Below, one piece after another: positions 26,462-34,329 of a stretch of 64,000 bases of DNA. The stretch comes from Prevotella heparinolytica (lineage in GTDB: Bacteria > Bacteroidota > Bacteroidia > Bacteroidales > Bacteroidaceae), in assembly GCF_004342845.1 (NCBI RefSeq), contig NZ_SLXB01000003.1:155848-219847 (forward strand), read 5' to 3'. A model generated the notes under the pieces. The model saw only the letters and a list, made by a program, of their open reading frames with translations. It was not told the origin of the DNA and did no database searches. The translations under genes were made by a program, and so were the position numbers. Position 1 is the first letter of the stretch. Every line of letters begins with the position of its first letter.

Positions 26462-27709
26462 ATGCGATATATCGTTTCCGCCCCCGCCGCATTGGATGCC
26501 GACATACAACTGCCGGCATCCAAAAGTATCAGTAACCGGGCACTCATTCTGCACGCTCTTGCCCATGGCAACATCACACCCTGCAATCTGAGCGATTGCG
26601 ACGATACGCAAGTAATGGTACGTGCTTTGGAAGATGCCCCCGAACACATCGACATACTTGCTGCCGGAACTGCCATGCGCTTTCTCACCGCTTATCTCAG
26701 CGTGACGCCGGGAAGCCGCATCATCACAGGCACACCGCGCATGCAGCAACGCCCCATCCGCCTATTGGTGGATGCCTTACGCCAACTCGGCGCACAAATA
26801 GAATATGTCGGCAACGACGGCTTTCCGCCACTGCGTATCACGGGAACGGAGTTGAAAGGCGAAGAACTCTCTCTTGCCGGTAATGTCAGTTCCCAATACA
26901 TCTCCGCCCTGCTGATGATAGGCGCCGTACTTCCCAAAGGATTACGCCTGCATTTGACAGGCGACATCATCTCCCGCCCCTACATCAACCTGACGTTGCA
27001 ACTGATGCGCGACTTCGGTGCACAGGCCGATTGGACGAGCGAAAGCAGCATCACCGTTCATCCCGGCGACTATCGTGACGTGCCGTTCACTGTGGAAAGC
27101 GATTGGAGTGCCGCTTCCTATTGGTATCAGATAATGGCCCTCTCTCCAAGCACAAAGAATGGAGGAGCAACGAATCCCGAAGTGGAACTGCCGGGACTTC
27201 TTCCACACAGCTATCAGGGAGACAGTCGCGGTGCAGAGCTCTTTGCCCGCCTCGGCGTCCGAACGGAATATACAGAACGAGGGGTAAGGCTGACCAAGAC
27301 CGAACCTTCAGTAGCCCGTCTCGAAGAAAACCTGATAGACATCCCGGATTTGGCACAGACTTTCGTCGTCACCTGCTGCCTGATGAACATACCTTTCCGC
27401 TTCACCGGACTGCAAAGTCTTAAAATCAAGGAGACAGACCGCATCAATGCGCTTATCGTCGAACTGCGCAAGCTGGGTTATGCGGTGCATTCTGAGCAAG
27501 ACAGCATCTTGTCGTGGAACGGTGAACGCTGTCCGGCCGAAGAAAATCCTGTCATAGCCACCTATGAAGACCACCGGATGGCAATGGCATTTGCTCCCGC
27601 CTGCCTCACTATGCCCCGGATAGAGATTGACGAGCCGCAAGTGGTATCCAAGTCATATCCGGCTTACTGGAATGATTTGCAAAAAGCCGGATTCAAGATT
27701 ACGCAATAA
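26462..27709 (+). CDS. aroA: 3-phosphoshikimate 1-carboxyvinyltransferase (EPSP synthase)
   Basis: AroA joins PEP to shikimate 3-phosphate, the sixth shikimate-pathway step. In the 415-residue protein the motifs are LPASKSISNRALILHAL (about 17-33; Lys and Ser bind shikimate 3-phosphate and PEP), AGTAMRFLTAYL (about 64-75), QQRPIRLLVDALRQLGA, SSQYISALLM, and a C-terminal KETDRI plus YEDHRMAMAFA. Length is slightly short but includes both inverse alpha/beta domains. Two 22-bp arrays follow before the convergent fmt gene. Confidence 0.95.
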   Translation: MRYIVSAPAALDADIQLPASKSISNRALILHALAHGNITPCNLSDCDDTQVMVRALEDAPEHIDILAAGTAMRFLTAYLSVTPGSRIITGTPRMQQRPIRLLVDALRQLGAQIEYVGNDGFPPLRITGTELKGEELSLAGNVSSQYISALLMIGAVLPKGLRLHLTGDIISRPYINLTLQLMRDFGAQADWTSESSITVHPGDYRDVPFTVESDWSAASYWYQIMALSPSTKNGGATNPEVELPGLLPHSYQGDSRGAELFARLGVRTEYTERGVRLTKTEPSVARLEENLIDIPDLAQTFVVTCCLMNIPFRFTGLQSLKIKETDRINALIVELRKLGYAVHSEQDSILSWNGERCPAEENPVIATYEDHRMAMAFAPACLTMPRIEIDEPQVVSKSYPAYWNDLQKAGFKITQ

Positions 27710-27820
27710 AAAAGAAGCAATAACAGTTGTTCAAGAAGAGGATTTGAGGAGAAAACATCACGGATACAAGATGAGGAAATAAGAAGAAACACTTCTTTCC
27801 GGCCCATTGATAATCAGCAT

Positions 27821-27930
27821 CTTACACTTGTACAAGTAACGCCTCTCACTTATACAACCGTAAGCTCTCGCTTGTACAACCGTAGCCTCTCGCTTGTACA
27901 ACCGCAAGCCTCCGCTTGTAGGAGTGTAAA
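27821..27930. repeat. 22-bp-period tandem array C
   Basis: Five consecutive 22-bp units start at 27821, 27843, 27865, 27887 and 27909. Units 2-4 share CTCTCRCTTRTACAACCG, and units 3 and 4 match at 19 of 22 positions. The core CTTGTACAA is near-palindromic. There are no spacers, so this is not a CRISPR. Confidence 0.75.
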
Positions 27931-27990
27931 ACGGGGGTAGACCCGGCATGCCGACGAGCGCTTCATTCTACCCTCACATCCGGTCTTTTC

Positions 27991-28122
27991 TTATGTGCGG
28001 GCTTATCATCCTTAAAGTGTGGGCTTACCTCCCTTAAAGTGCAAGCTTATGCCTGCTGAAGTGTGGGCTTGCGACTGCTAAGGTGTGGGCTTGCAAATGC
28101 TAAAGTGTGGGCTTACAAATAT
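27991..28122. repeat. 22-bp-period tandem array D
   Basis: Six consecutive 22-bp units start at 27991, 28013, 28035, 28057, 28079 and 28101. Most carry AAGTGTGGGCTT. The array ends five bases from the fmt stop codon, so it would form the 3' end of the fmt transcript. Its core resembles array A (AAGTGTGGGGTT). Confidence 0.75.
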
Positions 28123-28126
28123 GCAT

Positions 28127-29095
28127 CTATTGCATCCTGCACCCTTCCGTCAGCCGAAAGCCGCGCAACAGTTCATCAGTGCCCAAACGTTTCTTGCCCG
28201 GAAGCTGAAGAGAGCGAATGCCGATAAAGCCGTCTGTGGCGGCAACGCGGATATAAGTCTTGCCATCCGTCAGCAATGTGCCGGGAGAGAGCGTATGGCG
28301 GGTTTCAATCTTTTCCGTTTCAAATACCTTTACTGCAACTGCCTCCCCATCGGGCCGGTGCAACTCCGTCCATGCCGCCGGATAGGGAGAAAGGCCGCGC
28401 ACGAAATCATAGATACGTTTCACAGGCCGGTTCCAGTCAATCCGGCAAGTCTCTTTGAAAATCTTCGGTGCCGGACGCAGTTCACCGACAACCGCCATCT
28501 CCTCCTGCGGAATAGTTCTCACCGTGCCGTCAAGAATGGCATCCACCGTTTCTGTCACCAAACGTCCTCCCAGCAGCATCAGCTTATCATGGATAATGCC
28601 CACATCATCCGTATCGGCAATGGGTACGCGCACTTGCTGTATGACCTCGCCCGTATCTATTTCGTGTTTCAAGAAGAAAGTGGTGATGCCCGTCTCCGTA
28701 TCTCCATTGATGACCGCCCAATTGATGGGAGCCGCACCCCGATACTGCGGCAGCAAGGAAGCATGCAGGTTGAAAGTTCCGAGCCGGGGCATGTTCCACA
28801 CCACTTCGGGCAACATGCGGAAAGCCACAACGATTTGCAAATCGGCTTTCCAACTGCGCAACGCCTCTACAAAGCCCTCATCCTTCAACTTCTCCGGCTG
28901 AAGAAGCGGAAGCCCATGTTCCAGCGCATACTGCTTCACAGGCGAATATTGAATCTTATGTCCGCGCCCGGCCGGCTTGTCCGGCATCGTAACGACACCC
29001 ACTACATTGTAGCCGCCTTCCACCAGACAGCGAAGAGCCTCCACTGCAAAATCGGGAGTACCCATATAAACTATTCGTAAGTCTTCTTTCTTCAT
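28127..29095 (-). CDS. fmt: Methionyl-tRNA formyltransferase
   Basis: Fmt formylates initiator Met-tRNA using 10-formyl-tetrahydrofolate. The 322-residue protein has the formyltransferase core: LRIVYMGTPDFAV, VVTMPDKPAGRG, the catalytic signature LGTFNLHASLLPQYRGAAPINWA (Asn-His; Asp in HEIDTGEVI) and the C-terminal tRNA-binding barrel. Start was set at the Met before KKEDLRIVY; two Met codons up to 29107 are alternatives. It lies 13-25 bases after the ClC gene, in a minus-strand operon with the Sua5-like gene. Confidence 0.94.
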   Translation of the reverse strand: MKKEDLRIVYMGTPDFAVEALRCLVEGGYNVVGVVTMPDKPAGRGHKIQYSPVKQYALEHGLPLLQPEKLKDEGFVEALRSWKADLQIVVAFRMLPEVVWNMPRLGTFNLHASLLPQYRGAAPINWAVINGDTETGITTFFLKHEIDTGEVIQQVRVPIADTDDVGIIHDKLMLLGGRLVTETVDAILDGTVRTIPQEEMAVVGELRPAPKIFKETCRIDWNRPVKRIYDFVRGLSPYPAAWTELHRPDGEAVAVKVFETEKIETRHTLSPGTLLTDGKTYIRVAATDGFIGIRSLQLPGKKRLGTDELLRGFRLTEGCRMQ

Positions 29096-29120
29096 CATTT
29101 CATTCAAAGCCTATAAGTCT

Positions 29121-30915
29121 TTAATCTTCCGAGAAATGCACCAACACCTCACGATACGAATTGAATATCTTCGACTTGGACACAAAGCCCAGATATTTGC
29201 CGCCCGCATCCACTACCGGCAAGTTCCATGCCCCGGTATCATCGAACGTACGCATCACCTGCTCCATGCTGTCCGTATCATAGAGGCGGGCAGGCGTGGA
29301 GGTCATGAACCTGCCTACCGTAAAACGATGGTAAAGCTCCTGACGGAACATGATGTTGCGAATGGCATCCAGCGAAACAATGCCCAACAACACGCCTTCT
29401 TTATCGACCACCGGAAAGATATTGCGGTGAGAAGCAGAAATGGCCTTCACCATCTCACCCAAGTCCATATCGGGACGTACGGGTACAAAATCCTTCTCCA
29501 CCACATTCTCCATCTTCATCAGCGTGAGTACCGCTTTGTCCTTGTGGTGTGTCAGCAACTCGCCTTTTTTGGCCAAGCGCATAGAGTACAGGCTGTGAGG
29601 CTCGAACATGATAATAGTGAGGTAGGAGCTGACCGAAACAATCAGTAAAGGCAGAAAGAGGTCATAACCTCCCGTAAGCTCGGCAATCAGGAAGACGCCC
29701 GTCAGTGGAGCATGCATCACACCACTCATCACCCCCGCCATGCCCATCAAGGCAAAATTCTTTTCGGGCAGAAAAGCGGTTATCTCAAACTCATTGCTGA
29801 AATGCGAAAATACAAAACCGGCGATACATCCCAAATAGAGCGAAGGTGCGAAGATACCGCCGCAGCCACCGCCACCGTTCGTTGCACTCGAAGCGAATAC
29901 CTTGAACAGTATAATCAGCATCAGATAGAGCAACAACAAGCTTCCGCTGCCATAGAAAAAGGAGTTGTTCATCACCGTATCCCACTGGGCATTGTCGGTA
30001 CCGTTCAGCAGCAACTCTATCGTGTCGTAACCTTCGCCATAGAGGGGCGGAAAAAGGAATATGAGCACACTCAGCATCGCCCCCCCCCACTGCCAGTTTA
30101 CTGTAGGGCGTCTTCAACTTGCCGAATATTCCTTCTACGGAACTCATGGCACGGGTGAAATAAAGCGACACCAATCCGCAGAAAATGCCCAACATGATGA
30201 CGTACGGAATACGTTCCAGCTCGAAAGGCTGGTCCAGATGGAATTTAAACATAGCGTCCGTGCCCGTCATGATATAAGAAACAGTGGCCGCCGTCACTGC
30301 GGAAATCAGCAACGGAAGCAAAGAAGACATCGTCAGGTCTATCATCAAAACCTCCAACGTAAACACCAATCCGGCAATAGGCGCCTTGAAAATGCCGGCA
30401 ACGGCACCGGCAGCGCCACAACCCACCAAAAGCATCAGCGTGCGATGCTCCATCTTGAACATGCTGCCCAGATTTGAACCGATGGCCGACCCCGTCAGCA
30501 CAATCGGCGCCTCCGCTCCTACCGAACCGCCGAAACCGATGGTTATGGAACTGGCAATGATGGACGACCACGTATTATGCGGTTTGATGCGCCCCTGCCG
30601 ACGCGAAATGGCATACAGAATCTTAGTGACCCCGTGGCTGATATCATCCTTCACGACACGACGCACAAACAAACCTGCAAGGAAAATGCCCACCACCGGA
30701 TAAACCAGATAAAGATAATTGGCCTCCGTTACGTTGAAGTTGTCTGTCAGGAAATCCTGTATCCAGTGTATCAGCATCTTCAGTATCAATGCGGCAAGTG
30801 CCGTACAGATACCGACCAGAAAACTCAGTATCAGGATAAACTGTTTCTCTTTTATCTTCTTTTCGCGCCATATAATGAAACGCTGCAACAGACTTCTCTT
30901 TTCTCCCGCCATCAC
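29121..30915 (-). CDS. ClC chloride channel/transporter with CBS domains, frameshifted
   Basis: Two frames together encode one ClC protein of about 598 residues. The first part (30915 to about 30080) has GSVGAEAP with the gating-type Glu and the paired helices of the channel. The second (to 29121) completes the membrane domain (GGGGCGGIFAPSLYLGC) and carries two CBS domains. The frames meet at a run of nine G (minus strand) at 30088-30080; eight would restore the frame (AVGG followed by AMLSVL). As sequenced, the protein stops prematurely. It may be a sequencing error, a true mutation or phase variation. It lies between the Sua5-like gene and fmt. Confidence 0.85.
30080..30088 (-). repeat. 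Homopolymer of nine G inside the ClC gene
   Basis: Nine consecutive C on the plus strand (G on the coding strand) mark the exact point where the ClC reading frame shifts by one base. Runs of this kind slip easily during replication. Confidence 0.9.
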
Positions 30916-30924
30916 GCCCCTTTT

Positions 30925-31488
30925 TTATTCGCGAATAATTTTAATGACTCCGCCTTTCTCCAGCTTGATGATACCGGAAGGTTTCGGACGCCCTGTCTCT
31001 TCCCTGCGGCATTCCACGATATAATCGACTGCCGATTTTATCTCTTCACTGATTTCGCTGAAATTGCCCGGCGAGGGCTGACCGCTGATATTGGCAGAGG
31101 TAGATACAATCGCCTTACGGAATTGTTGACAAAGTCTCTTCGAAAACTCCTCGTTTGTCACCCGTATGCCTACACTGCCATCTTCCGCCAACAGATTCGG
31201 AGCTAAATTACGCGCTCCCGAATAGATAACGGTCAAAGGTTTGTCGGCCATTTCAATCAAGTCCCAAGCAATCTCCGGCACATCCTGCACATAAAAGTCC
31301 ACCTTCACCGAAGAATCGACCAATACCAGCATCGCCTTGCTGTCAGAGCGTTGCTTGATTTCATATACACGGCGCACCGCTTCCTCATTGGTAGCGTCGC
31401 ACCCTATCCCCCAAATAGTATCGGTGGGATACAAAATCACCCCGCCTTCGTTCATCACCCGGCAGGCTTTTTTTATGTCTTCTATCAT
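30925..31488 (-). CDS. Sua5/YciO/YrdC family, threonylcarbamoyl-AMP synthase-like
   Basis: The family makes threonylcarbamoyl-AMP from threonine, bicarbonate and ATP for tRNA t6A formation. The 187-residue protein has the YrdC core: GGVILYPTDTIWGIGCDATN, IKQRSDSKAMLVLVDS, KPLTVIYSGA and the C-terminal AIVSTSANISGQPSP. It lacks the C-terminal Sua5 domain. The frame is open to 31569, but the -7 element at 31527-31520 (minus) excludes that; starts at 31500 and 31488 are possible, and 31488 gives the usual MIEDIKKA. It begins a minus-strand operon with the ClC gene and fmt. Confidence 0.9.
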   Translation of the reverse strand: MIEDIKKACRVMNEGGVILYPTDTIWGIGCDATNEEAVRRVYEIKQRSDSKAMLVLVDSSVKVDFYVQDVPEIAWDLIEMADKPLTVIYSGARNLAPNLLAEDGSVGIRVTNEEFSKRLCQQFRKAIVSTSANISGQPSPGNFSEISEEIKSAVDYIVECRREETGRPKPSGIIKLEKGGVIKIIRE

Positions 31489-31519
31489 TTCTTGATGCAT
31501 AAACTCGCAGATTGACACG

Positions 31520-31536
31520 CAAAAGTAGTATTTTTG
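31520..31536. promoter_or_regulatory. Back-to-back -7 elements of two divergent genes
   Basis: TACTTTTG on the minus strand (31527-31520) serves the Sua5-like gene and TATTTTTG on the plus strand (31529-31536) serves the thioesterase. They are one base apart, so the two promoters must use overlapping polymerase sites. -33 matches are poor on both sides. Confidence 0.6.
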
Positions 31537-31568
31537 CTGTGATAATAAACAAAGTTTAAGAGAAAACA

Positions 31569-32009
31569 ATGGAAGAAATAGAATTTAACCACACCCTGCC
31601 CATACAACTACGCTTCAATGATGTCGATAAGTTTGGACACGTAAACAACACTGTTTATTTCTCTTTCTACGACTTAGGAAAGACTGAATATTTTGCCTCC
31701 GTATGCCCGGAGGTGGATTGGGAGAAAGACGGAATTGTCGTTGTGCACATCGAAGCAAACTTCCTTTCACAGATATATGGTTCCGACCACATTGCCGTGC
31801 AGACCGCAGTAACGGAAATCGGAACCAAAAGCTTTCATCTTGTACAAAGGGTCATCGATACGAATACGACAGAAGTGAAATGTACATGCACTTCCGTCAT
31901 GGTGGCTTTTGACATCACCGAGCACACTTCCAAACCATTGACGGACGAATGGATTGAAGCAATATGTAAATTTGAGGGCAAGGATTTGAGAAAGAAGAAA
32001 TTGGGATAA
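31569..32009 (+). CDS. Hot-dog acyl-CoA thioesterase (YbgC/4HBT type)
   Basis: The 146-residue single hot-dog domain protein has the 4HBT signature LRFNDVDKFGHVNNTVYFSFYDLGKTEYF with the Asp of the family active-site motif. Members hydrolyse acyl-CoA or acyl-ACP thioesters in the cytoplasm; the substrate is not predictable from sequence. It is transcribed divergently from the Sua5-like gene. The XylR-like regulator begins 56 bases downstream. Confidence 0.87.
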   Translation: MEEIEFNHTLPIQLRFNDVDKFGHVNNTVYFSFYDLGKTEYFASVCPEVDWEKDGIVVVHIEANFLSQIYGSDHIAVQTAVTEIGTKSFHLVQRVIDTNTTEVKCTCTSVMVAFDITEHTSKPLTDEWIEAICKFEGKDLRKKKLG

Positions 32010-32065
32010 TAAAAAAACTCTTTTTATATTTGTGTGAATAACTGAAACAGCTCCTATTGGCCACC

Positions 32066-33244
32066 ATGATTCGATTGATATTACTGTCAGACTTTACGGA
32101 ATCTTTCTCATACAATTTGCTGAAAGGTGTATTGGCCTACTCAAAAAGCCACGAGCCATGGGTAGTATGCCGGATGCCTCCTTCCTACAAACTCACTTAT
32201 GGGATAGAGGGAGTTCTGAAATGGGCAAAAACCTGGCAGGCGGACGCCATCATAGGCCGATTCGACAACGAAGACAATGTAGAGTTATTCCGACAACATG
32301 GAATCATTGCAATAGCGCAAGACTATAAGGCGAGATTCGAGAATATACCCAACATTACCGGCGATTACCGGAAAACCGGGAAAATGGCTGCCGAGTTTTT
32401 CTTAAACAAAGGATTCCAGCATTTTGCTTTTTACGGCTATCGCGACACGGTATGGTCGCAAGAACGTTGCGAAGGTTTTTACGAATGCATAGCTGAACGG
32501 GGATTTGGCAATAACTTCCATGCCTATCAGGAACAATCGCTCGACGACTTATGGTTTTACGAAGCTCCTCCTTTGCTCTCGTGGCTCAAGTCTTTGCCCC
32601 ACCCCACGGCTCTTATGGCCTGCGACGACAACCAAGGAAACCGCATCACGGAAATCTGTAAAGTCAACAACATCAAAGTTCCTGATAAGATAGCCATATT
32701 AGGTGTGGATAATGACGAAATAATCTGCAACCTGTCCGACCCTCCCTTATCCAGCATCAGCCACAATATCGTGCGGGGCGGTTTTGAAGCGGCCGAACTG
32801 ATAGACCGTTTATTGAATGACGAGGAAAACAACCGGCAGGATATGCAGGATGTGGTAATCCAGCCTATCAATATAGTGAACCGCCTTTCCACGGATTTCT
32901 ATTCCACCACCGACATGCACATCCATACGGCCTTGAAATATATTCACCAGAACATTGCCTCCGACATCACGGTATCAGACATAGTTAAACAAGTACCCTT
33001 GTCGCGCCGCCTATTGGAAATCCGTTTCAAGCAAGTCACGCAACAATCCATCCACAAATACATCTTCAATCTGAGGATGGAACGCTTTGCACAATTATTA
33101 TTGGCCAGCGATGCACCTATTGCAGACGTGGCGGAACAGGTTGGAATAAACAATCTCAAAAACCTGTCCCGCCAATTTAAAATCTTAAAGAAAGTCTCTC
33201 CCAATGAATACAGGAAAGAGCACCAAATGATGAACCGCCCTTAA
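32066..33244 (+). CDS. XylR-like transcription regulator (sugar-binding domain + AraC HTH)
   Basis: This 392-residue regulator has a LacI/periplasmic-binding-type ligand domain in its N-terminal two thirds (ADAIIGRFDNED, TALMACDDNQGNRITEICK, AILGVDNDEIIC). The C-terminal part is an AraC-type double helix-turn-helix (about 285-385; VSDIVKQVPLSRRLLEIRFKQ and IADVAEQVGINNLKNLSRQFK). The layout is that of E. coli XylR, a sugar-responsive activator. The frame begins at a TTG (32057); ATG 32066 is preferred. It is convergent with the truncated glycan locus and is a candidate regulator of the promoters at 37153-37219 and 38307-38373. Confidence 0.88.
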   Translation: MIRLILLSDFTESFSYNLLKGVLAYSKSHEPWVVCRMPPSYKLTYGIEGVLKWAKTWQADAIIGRFDNEDNVELFRQHGIIAIAQDYKARFENIPNITGDYRKTGKMAAEFFLNKGFQHFAFYGYRDTVWSQERCEGFYECIAERGFGNNFHAYQEQSLDDLWFYEAPPLLSWLKSLPHPTALMACDDNQGNRITEICKVNNIKVPDKIAILGVDNDEIICNLSDPPLSSISHNIVRGGFEAAELIDRLLNDEENNRQDMQDVVIQPINIVNRLSTDFYSTTDMHIHTALKYIHQNIASDITVSDIVKQVPLSRRLLEIRFKQVTQQSIHKYIFNLRMERFAQLLLASDAPIADVAEQVGINNLKNLSRQFKILKKVSPNEYRKEHQMMNRP

Positions 33245-33258
33245 GAGGGCTTATCCGC

Positions 33259-34329
33259 TTATTCCGGTAGAAACAATACATCATCCGACAAAAGAGTCTC
33301 CGGAATATTCTTCCCGGAATAGCCGACTTCCAATTCCTGCCCCATGTAATCTTCAAAGTAAAGCAGACGCAGTTCATGAAGCCCTTTCTCAAGAGCAACC
33401 TTGCCTTCGGAACGGCGTCCGCTATGCCCGCCGTCATTGTCAACCACCAACTGTCCGTCCACATAAAGCGCAGACCCGTCGTCAGAAAACGTATAGAAAC
33501 GATATATGCCTTTTTCGGGCACATTCATTAATGTACGAAATTCATAAGCAAAGTGGTCGGCAACAGAGGCTTCTTTGATTGAGAAGTTCTTCATTACCCC
33601 CTCCTTGACTTTTTTGCATGAGGCAATATCGGCAATGCGCTTACACTTTCCTTCATAATAAATGTATGCCGTTCCGTGCTTGCCGGGAGTTTTTCTCAAT
33701 GCCGGCAAGTAGGCCATGGTTTGTTCTTCCTCGGAATTCAATCCCGATGGATAATAATAGGAAGCTTCTCGTCCCGAAGGTGTGGAAATCCATGTTTCAA
33801 ACCTGAATTCTCCTTCAAGCAATTCAATGATGCGTGCTCCTCGTTTCAATGAGCCGTAAGCATCCGCTCCGGTCACCCTGCCATAGCCAAGCGCTATGCC
33901 CTTGTTTATCCCGATATAGTCATTATCGTGATCATGCCCGGCAAAAACTCCCATCACATCTTTCATGTCAACAAAGGAGGCAAACATTCCGGAGTTTATT
34001 TTTGATGAGGCGACTCCGCCCTCTCTGTCGTTTCCATAAGTCTTGCCGTCGCCTCTAATCTCATTATATTCAATAAGAAGAATGTGGAAGAACGCCAAAG
34101 CCGGGAGCGGATTTCCATTGTTTCCCTCGGTAAAACGGGCGCTTTGTCTGCGATACCAGTCAATCTGGTCGAAATGAATCCAATCATAAGCGCCATACAG
34201 TTTATTGGATTGATAGTCATTCGAATCCATACAATAGAGCAACGCCTCTACTTTATCTTTCTTTTTCGTTCCGTAAACAGGAATAACGCAGTTGCCGCAT
34301 CCCGTAATGACTTCAGGCCCTGTCGCCAT
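33259..34329 (-). pseudogene. Metallophosphoesterase + PA14, 5' part deleted
   Basis: The remaining sequence encodes the C-terminal half of a calcineurin-like phosphoesterase (ALLYCMDSNDY, then FAGHDHDNDY, the GHxH metal motif), followed by a PA14-type domain (ADHFAYEFRTLMNVPEKGIYRFYTFSDDGSALYVDG). The N-terminal half, which holds the DxH, GDxxxxG and GNHD metal-binding motifs in this family, is absent. Upstream, the frame continues only as an out-of-frame reading of the susC gene. The loop usually reading HIPLPEY is HILLIEY, a sign of decay. The fragment starts where susC is cut, so a deletion joined the two genes. Confidence 0.8.

Noticed and set aside
27821..28122. CRISPR array
   Set aside because: The 22-bp units adjoin each other without spacers, are degenerate, and no cas genes are near.
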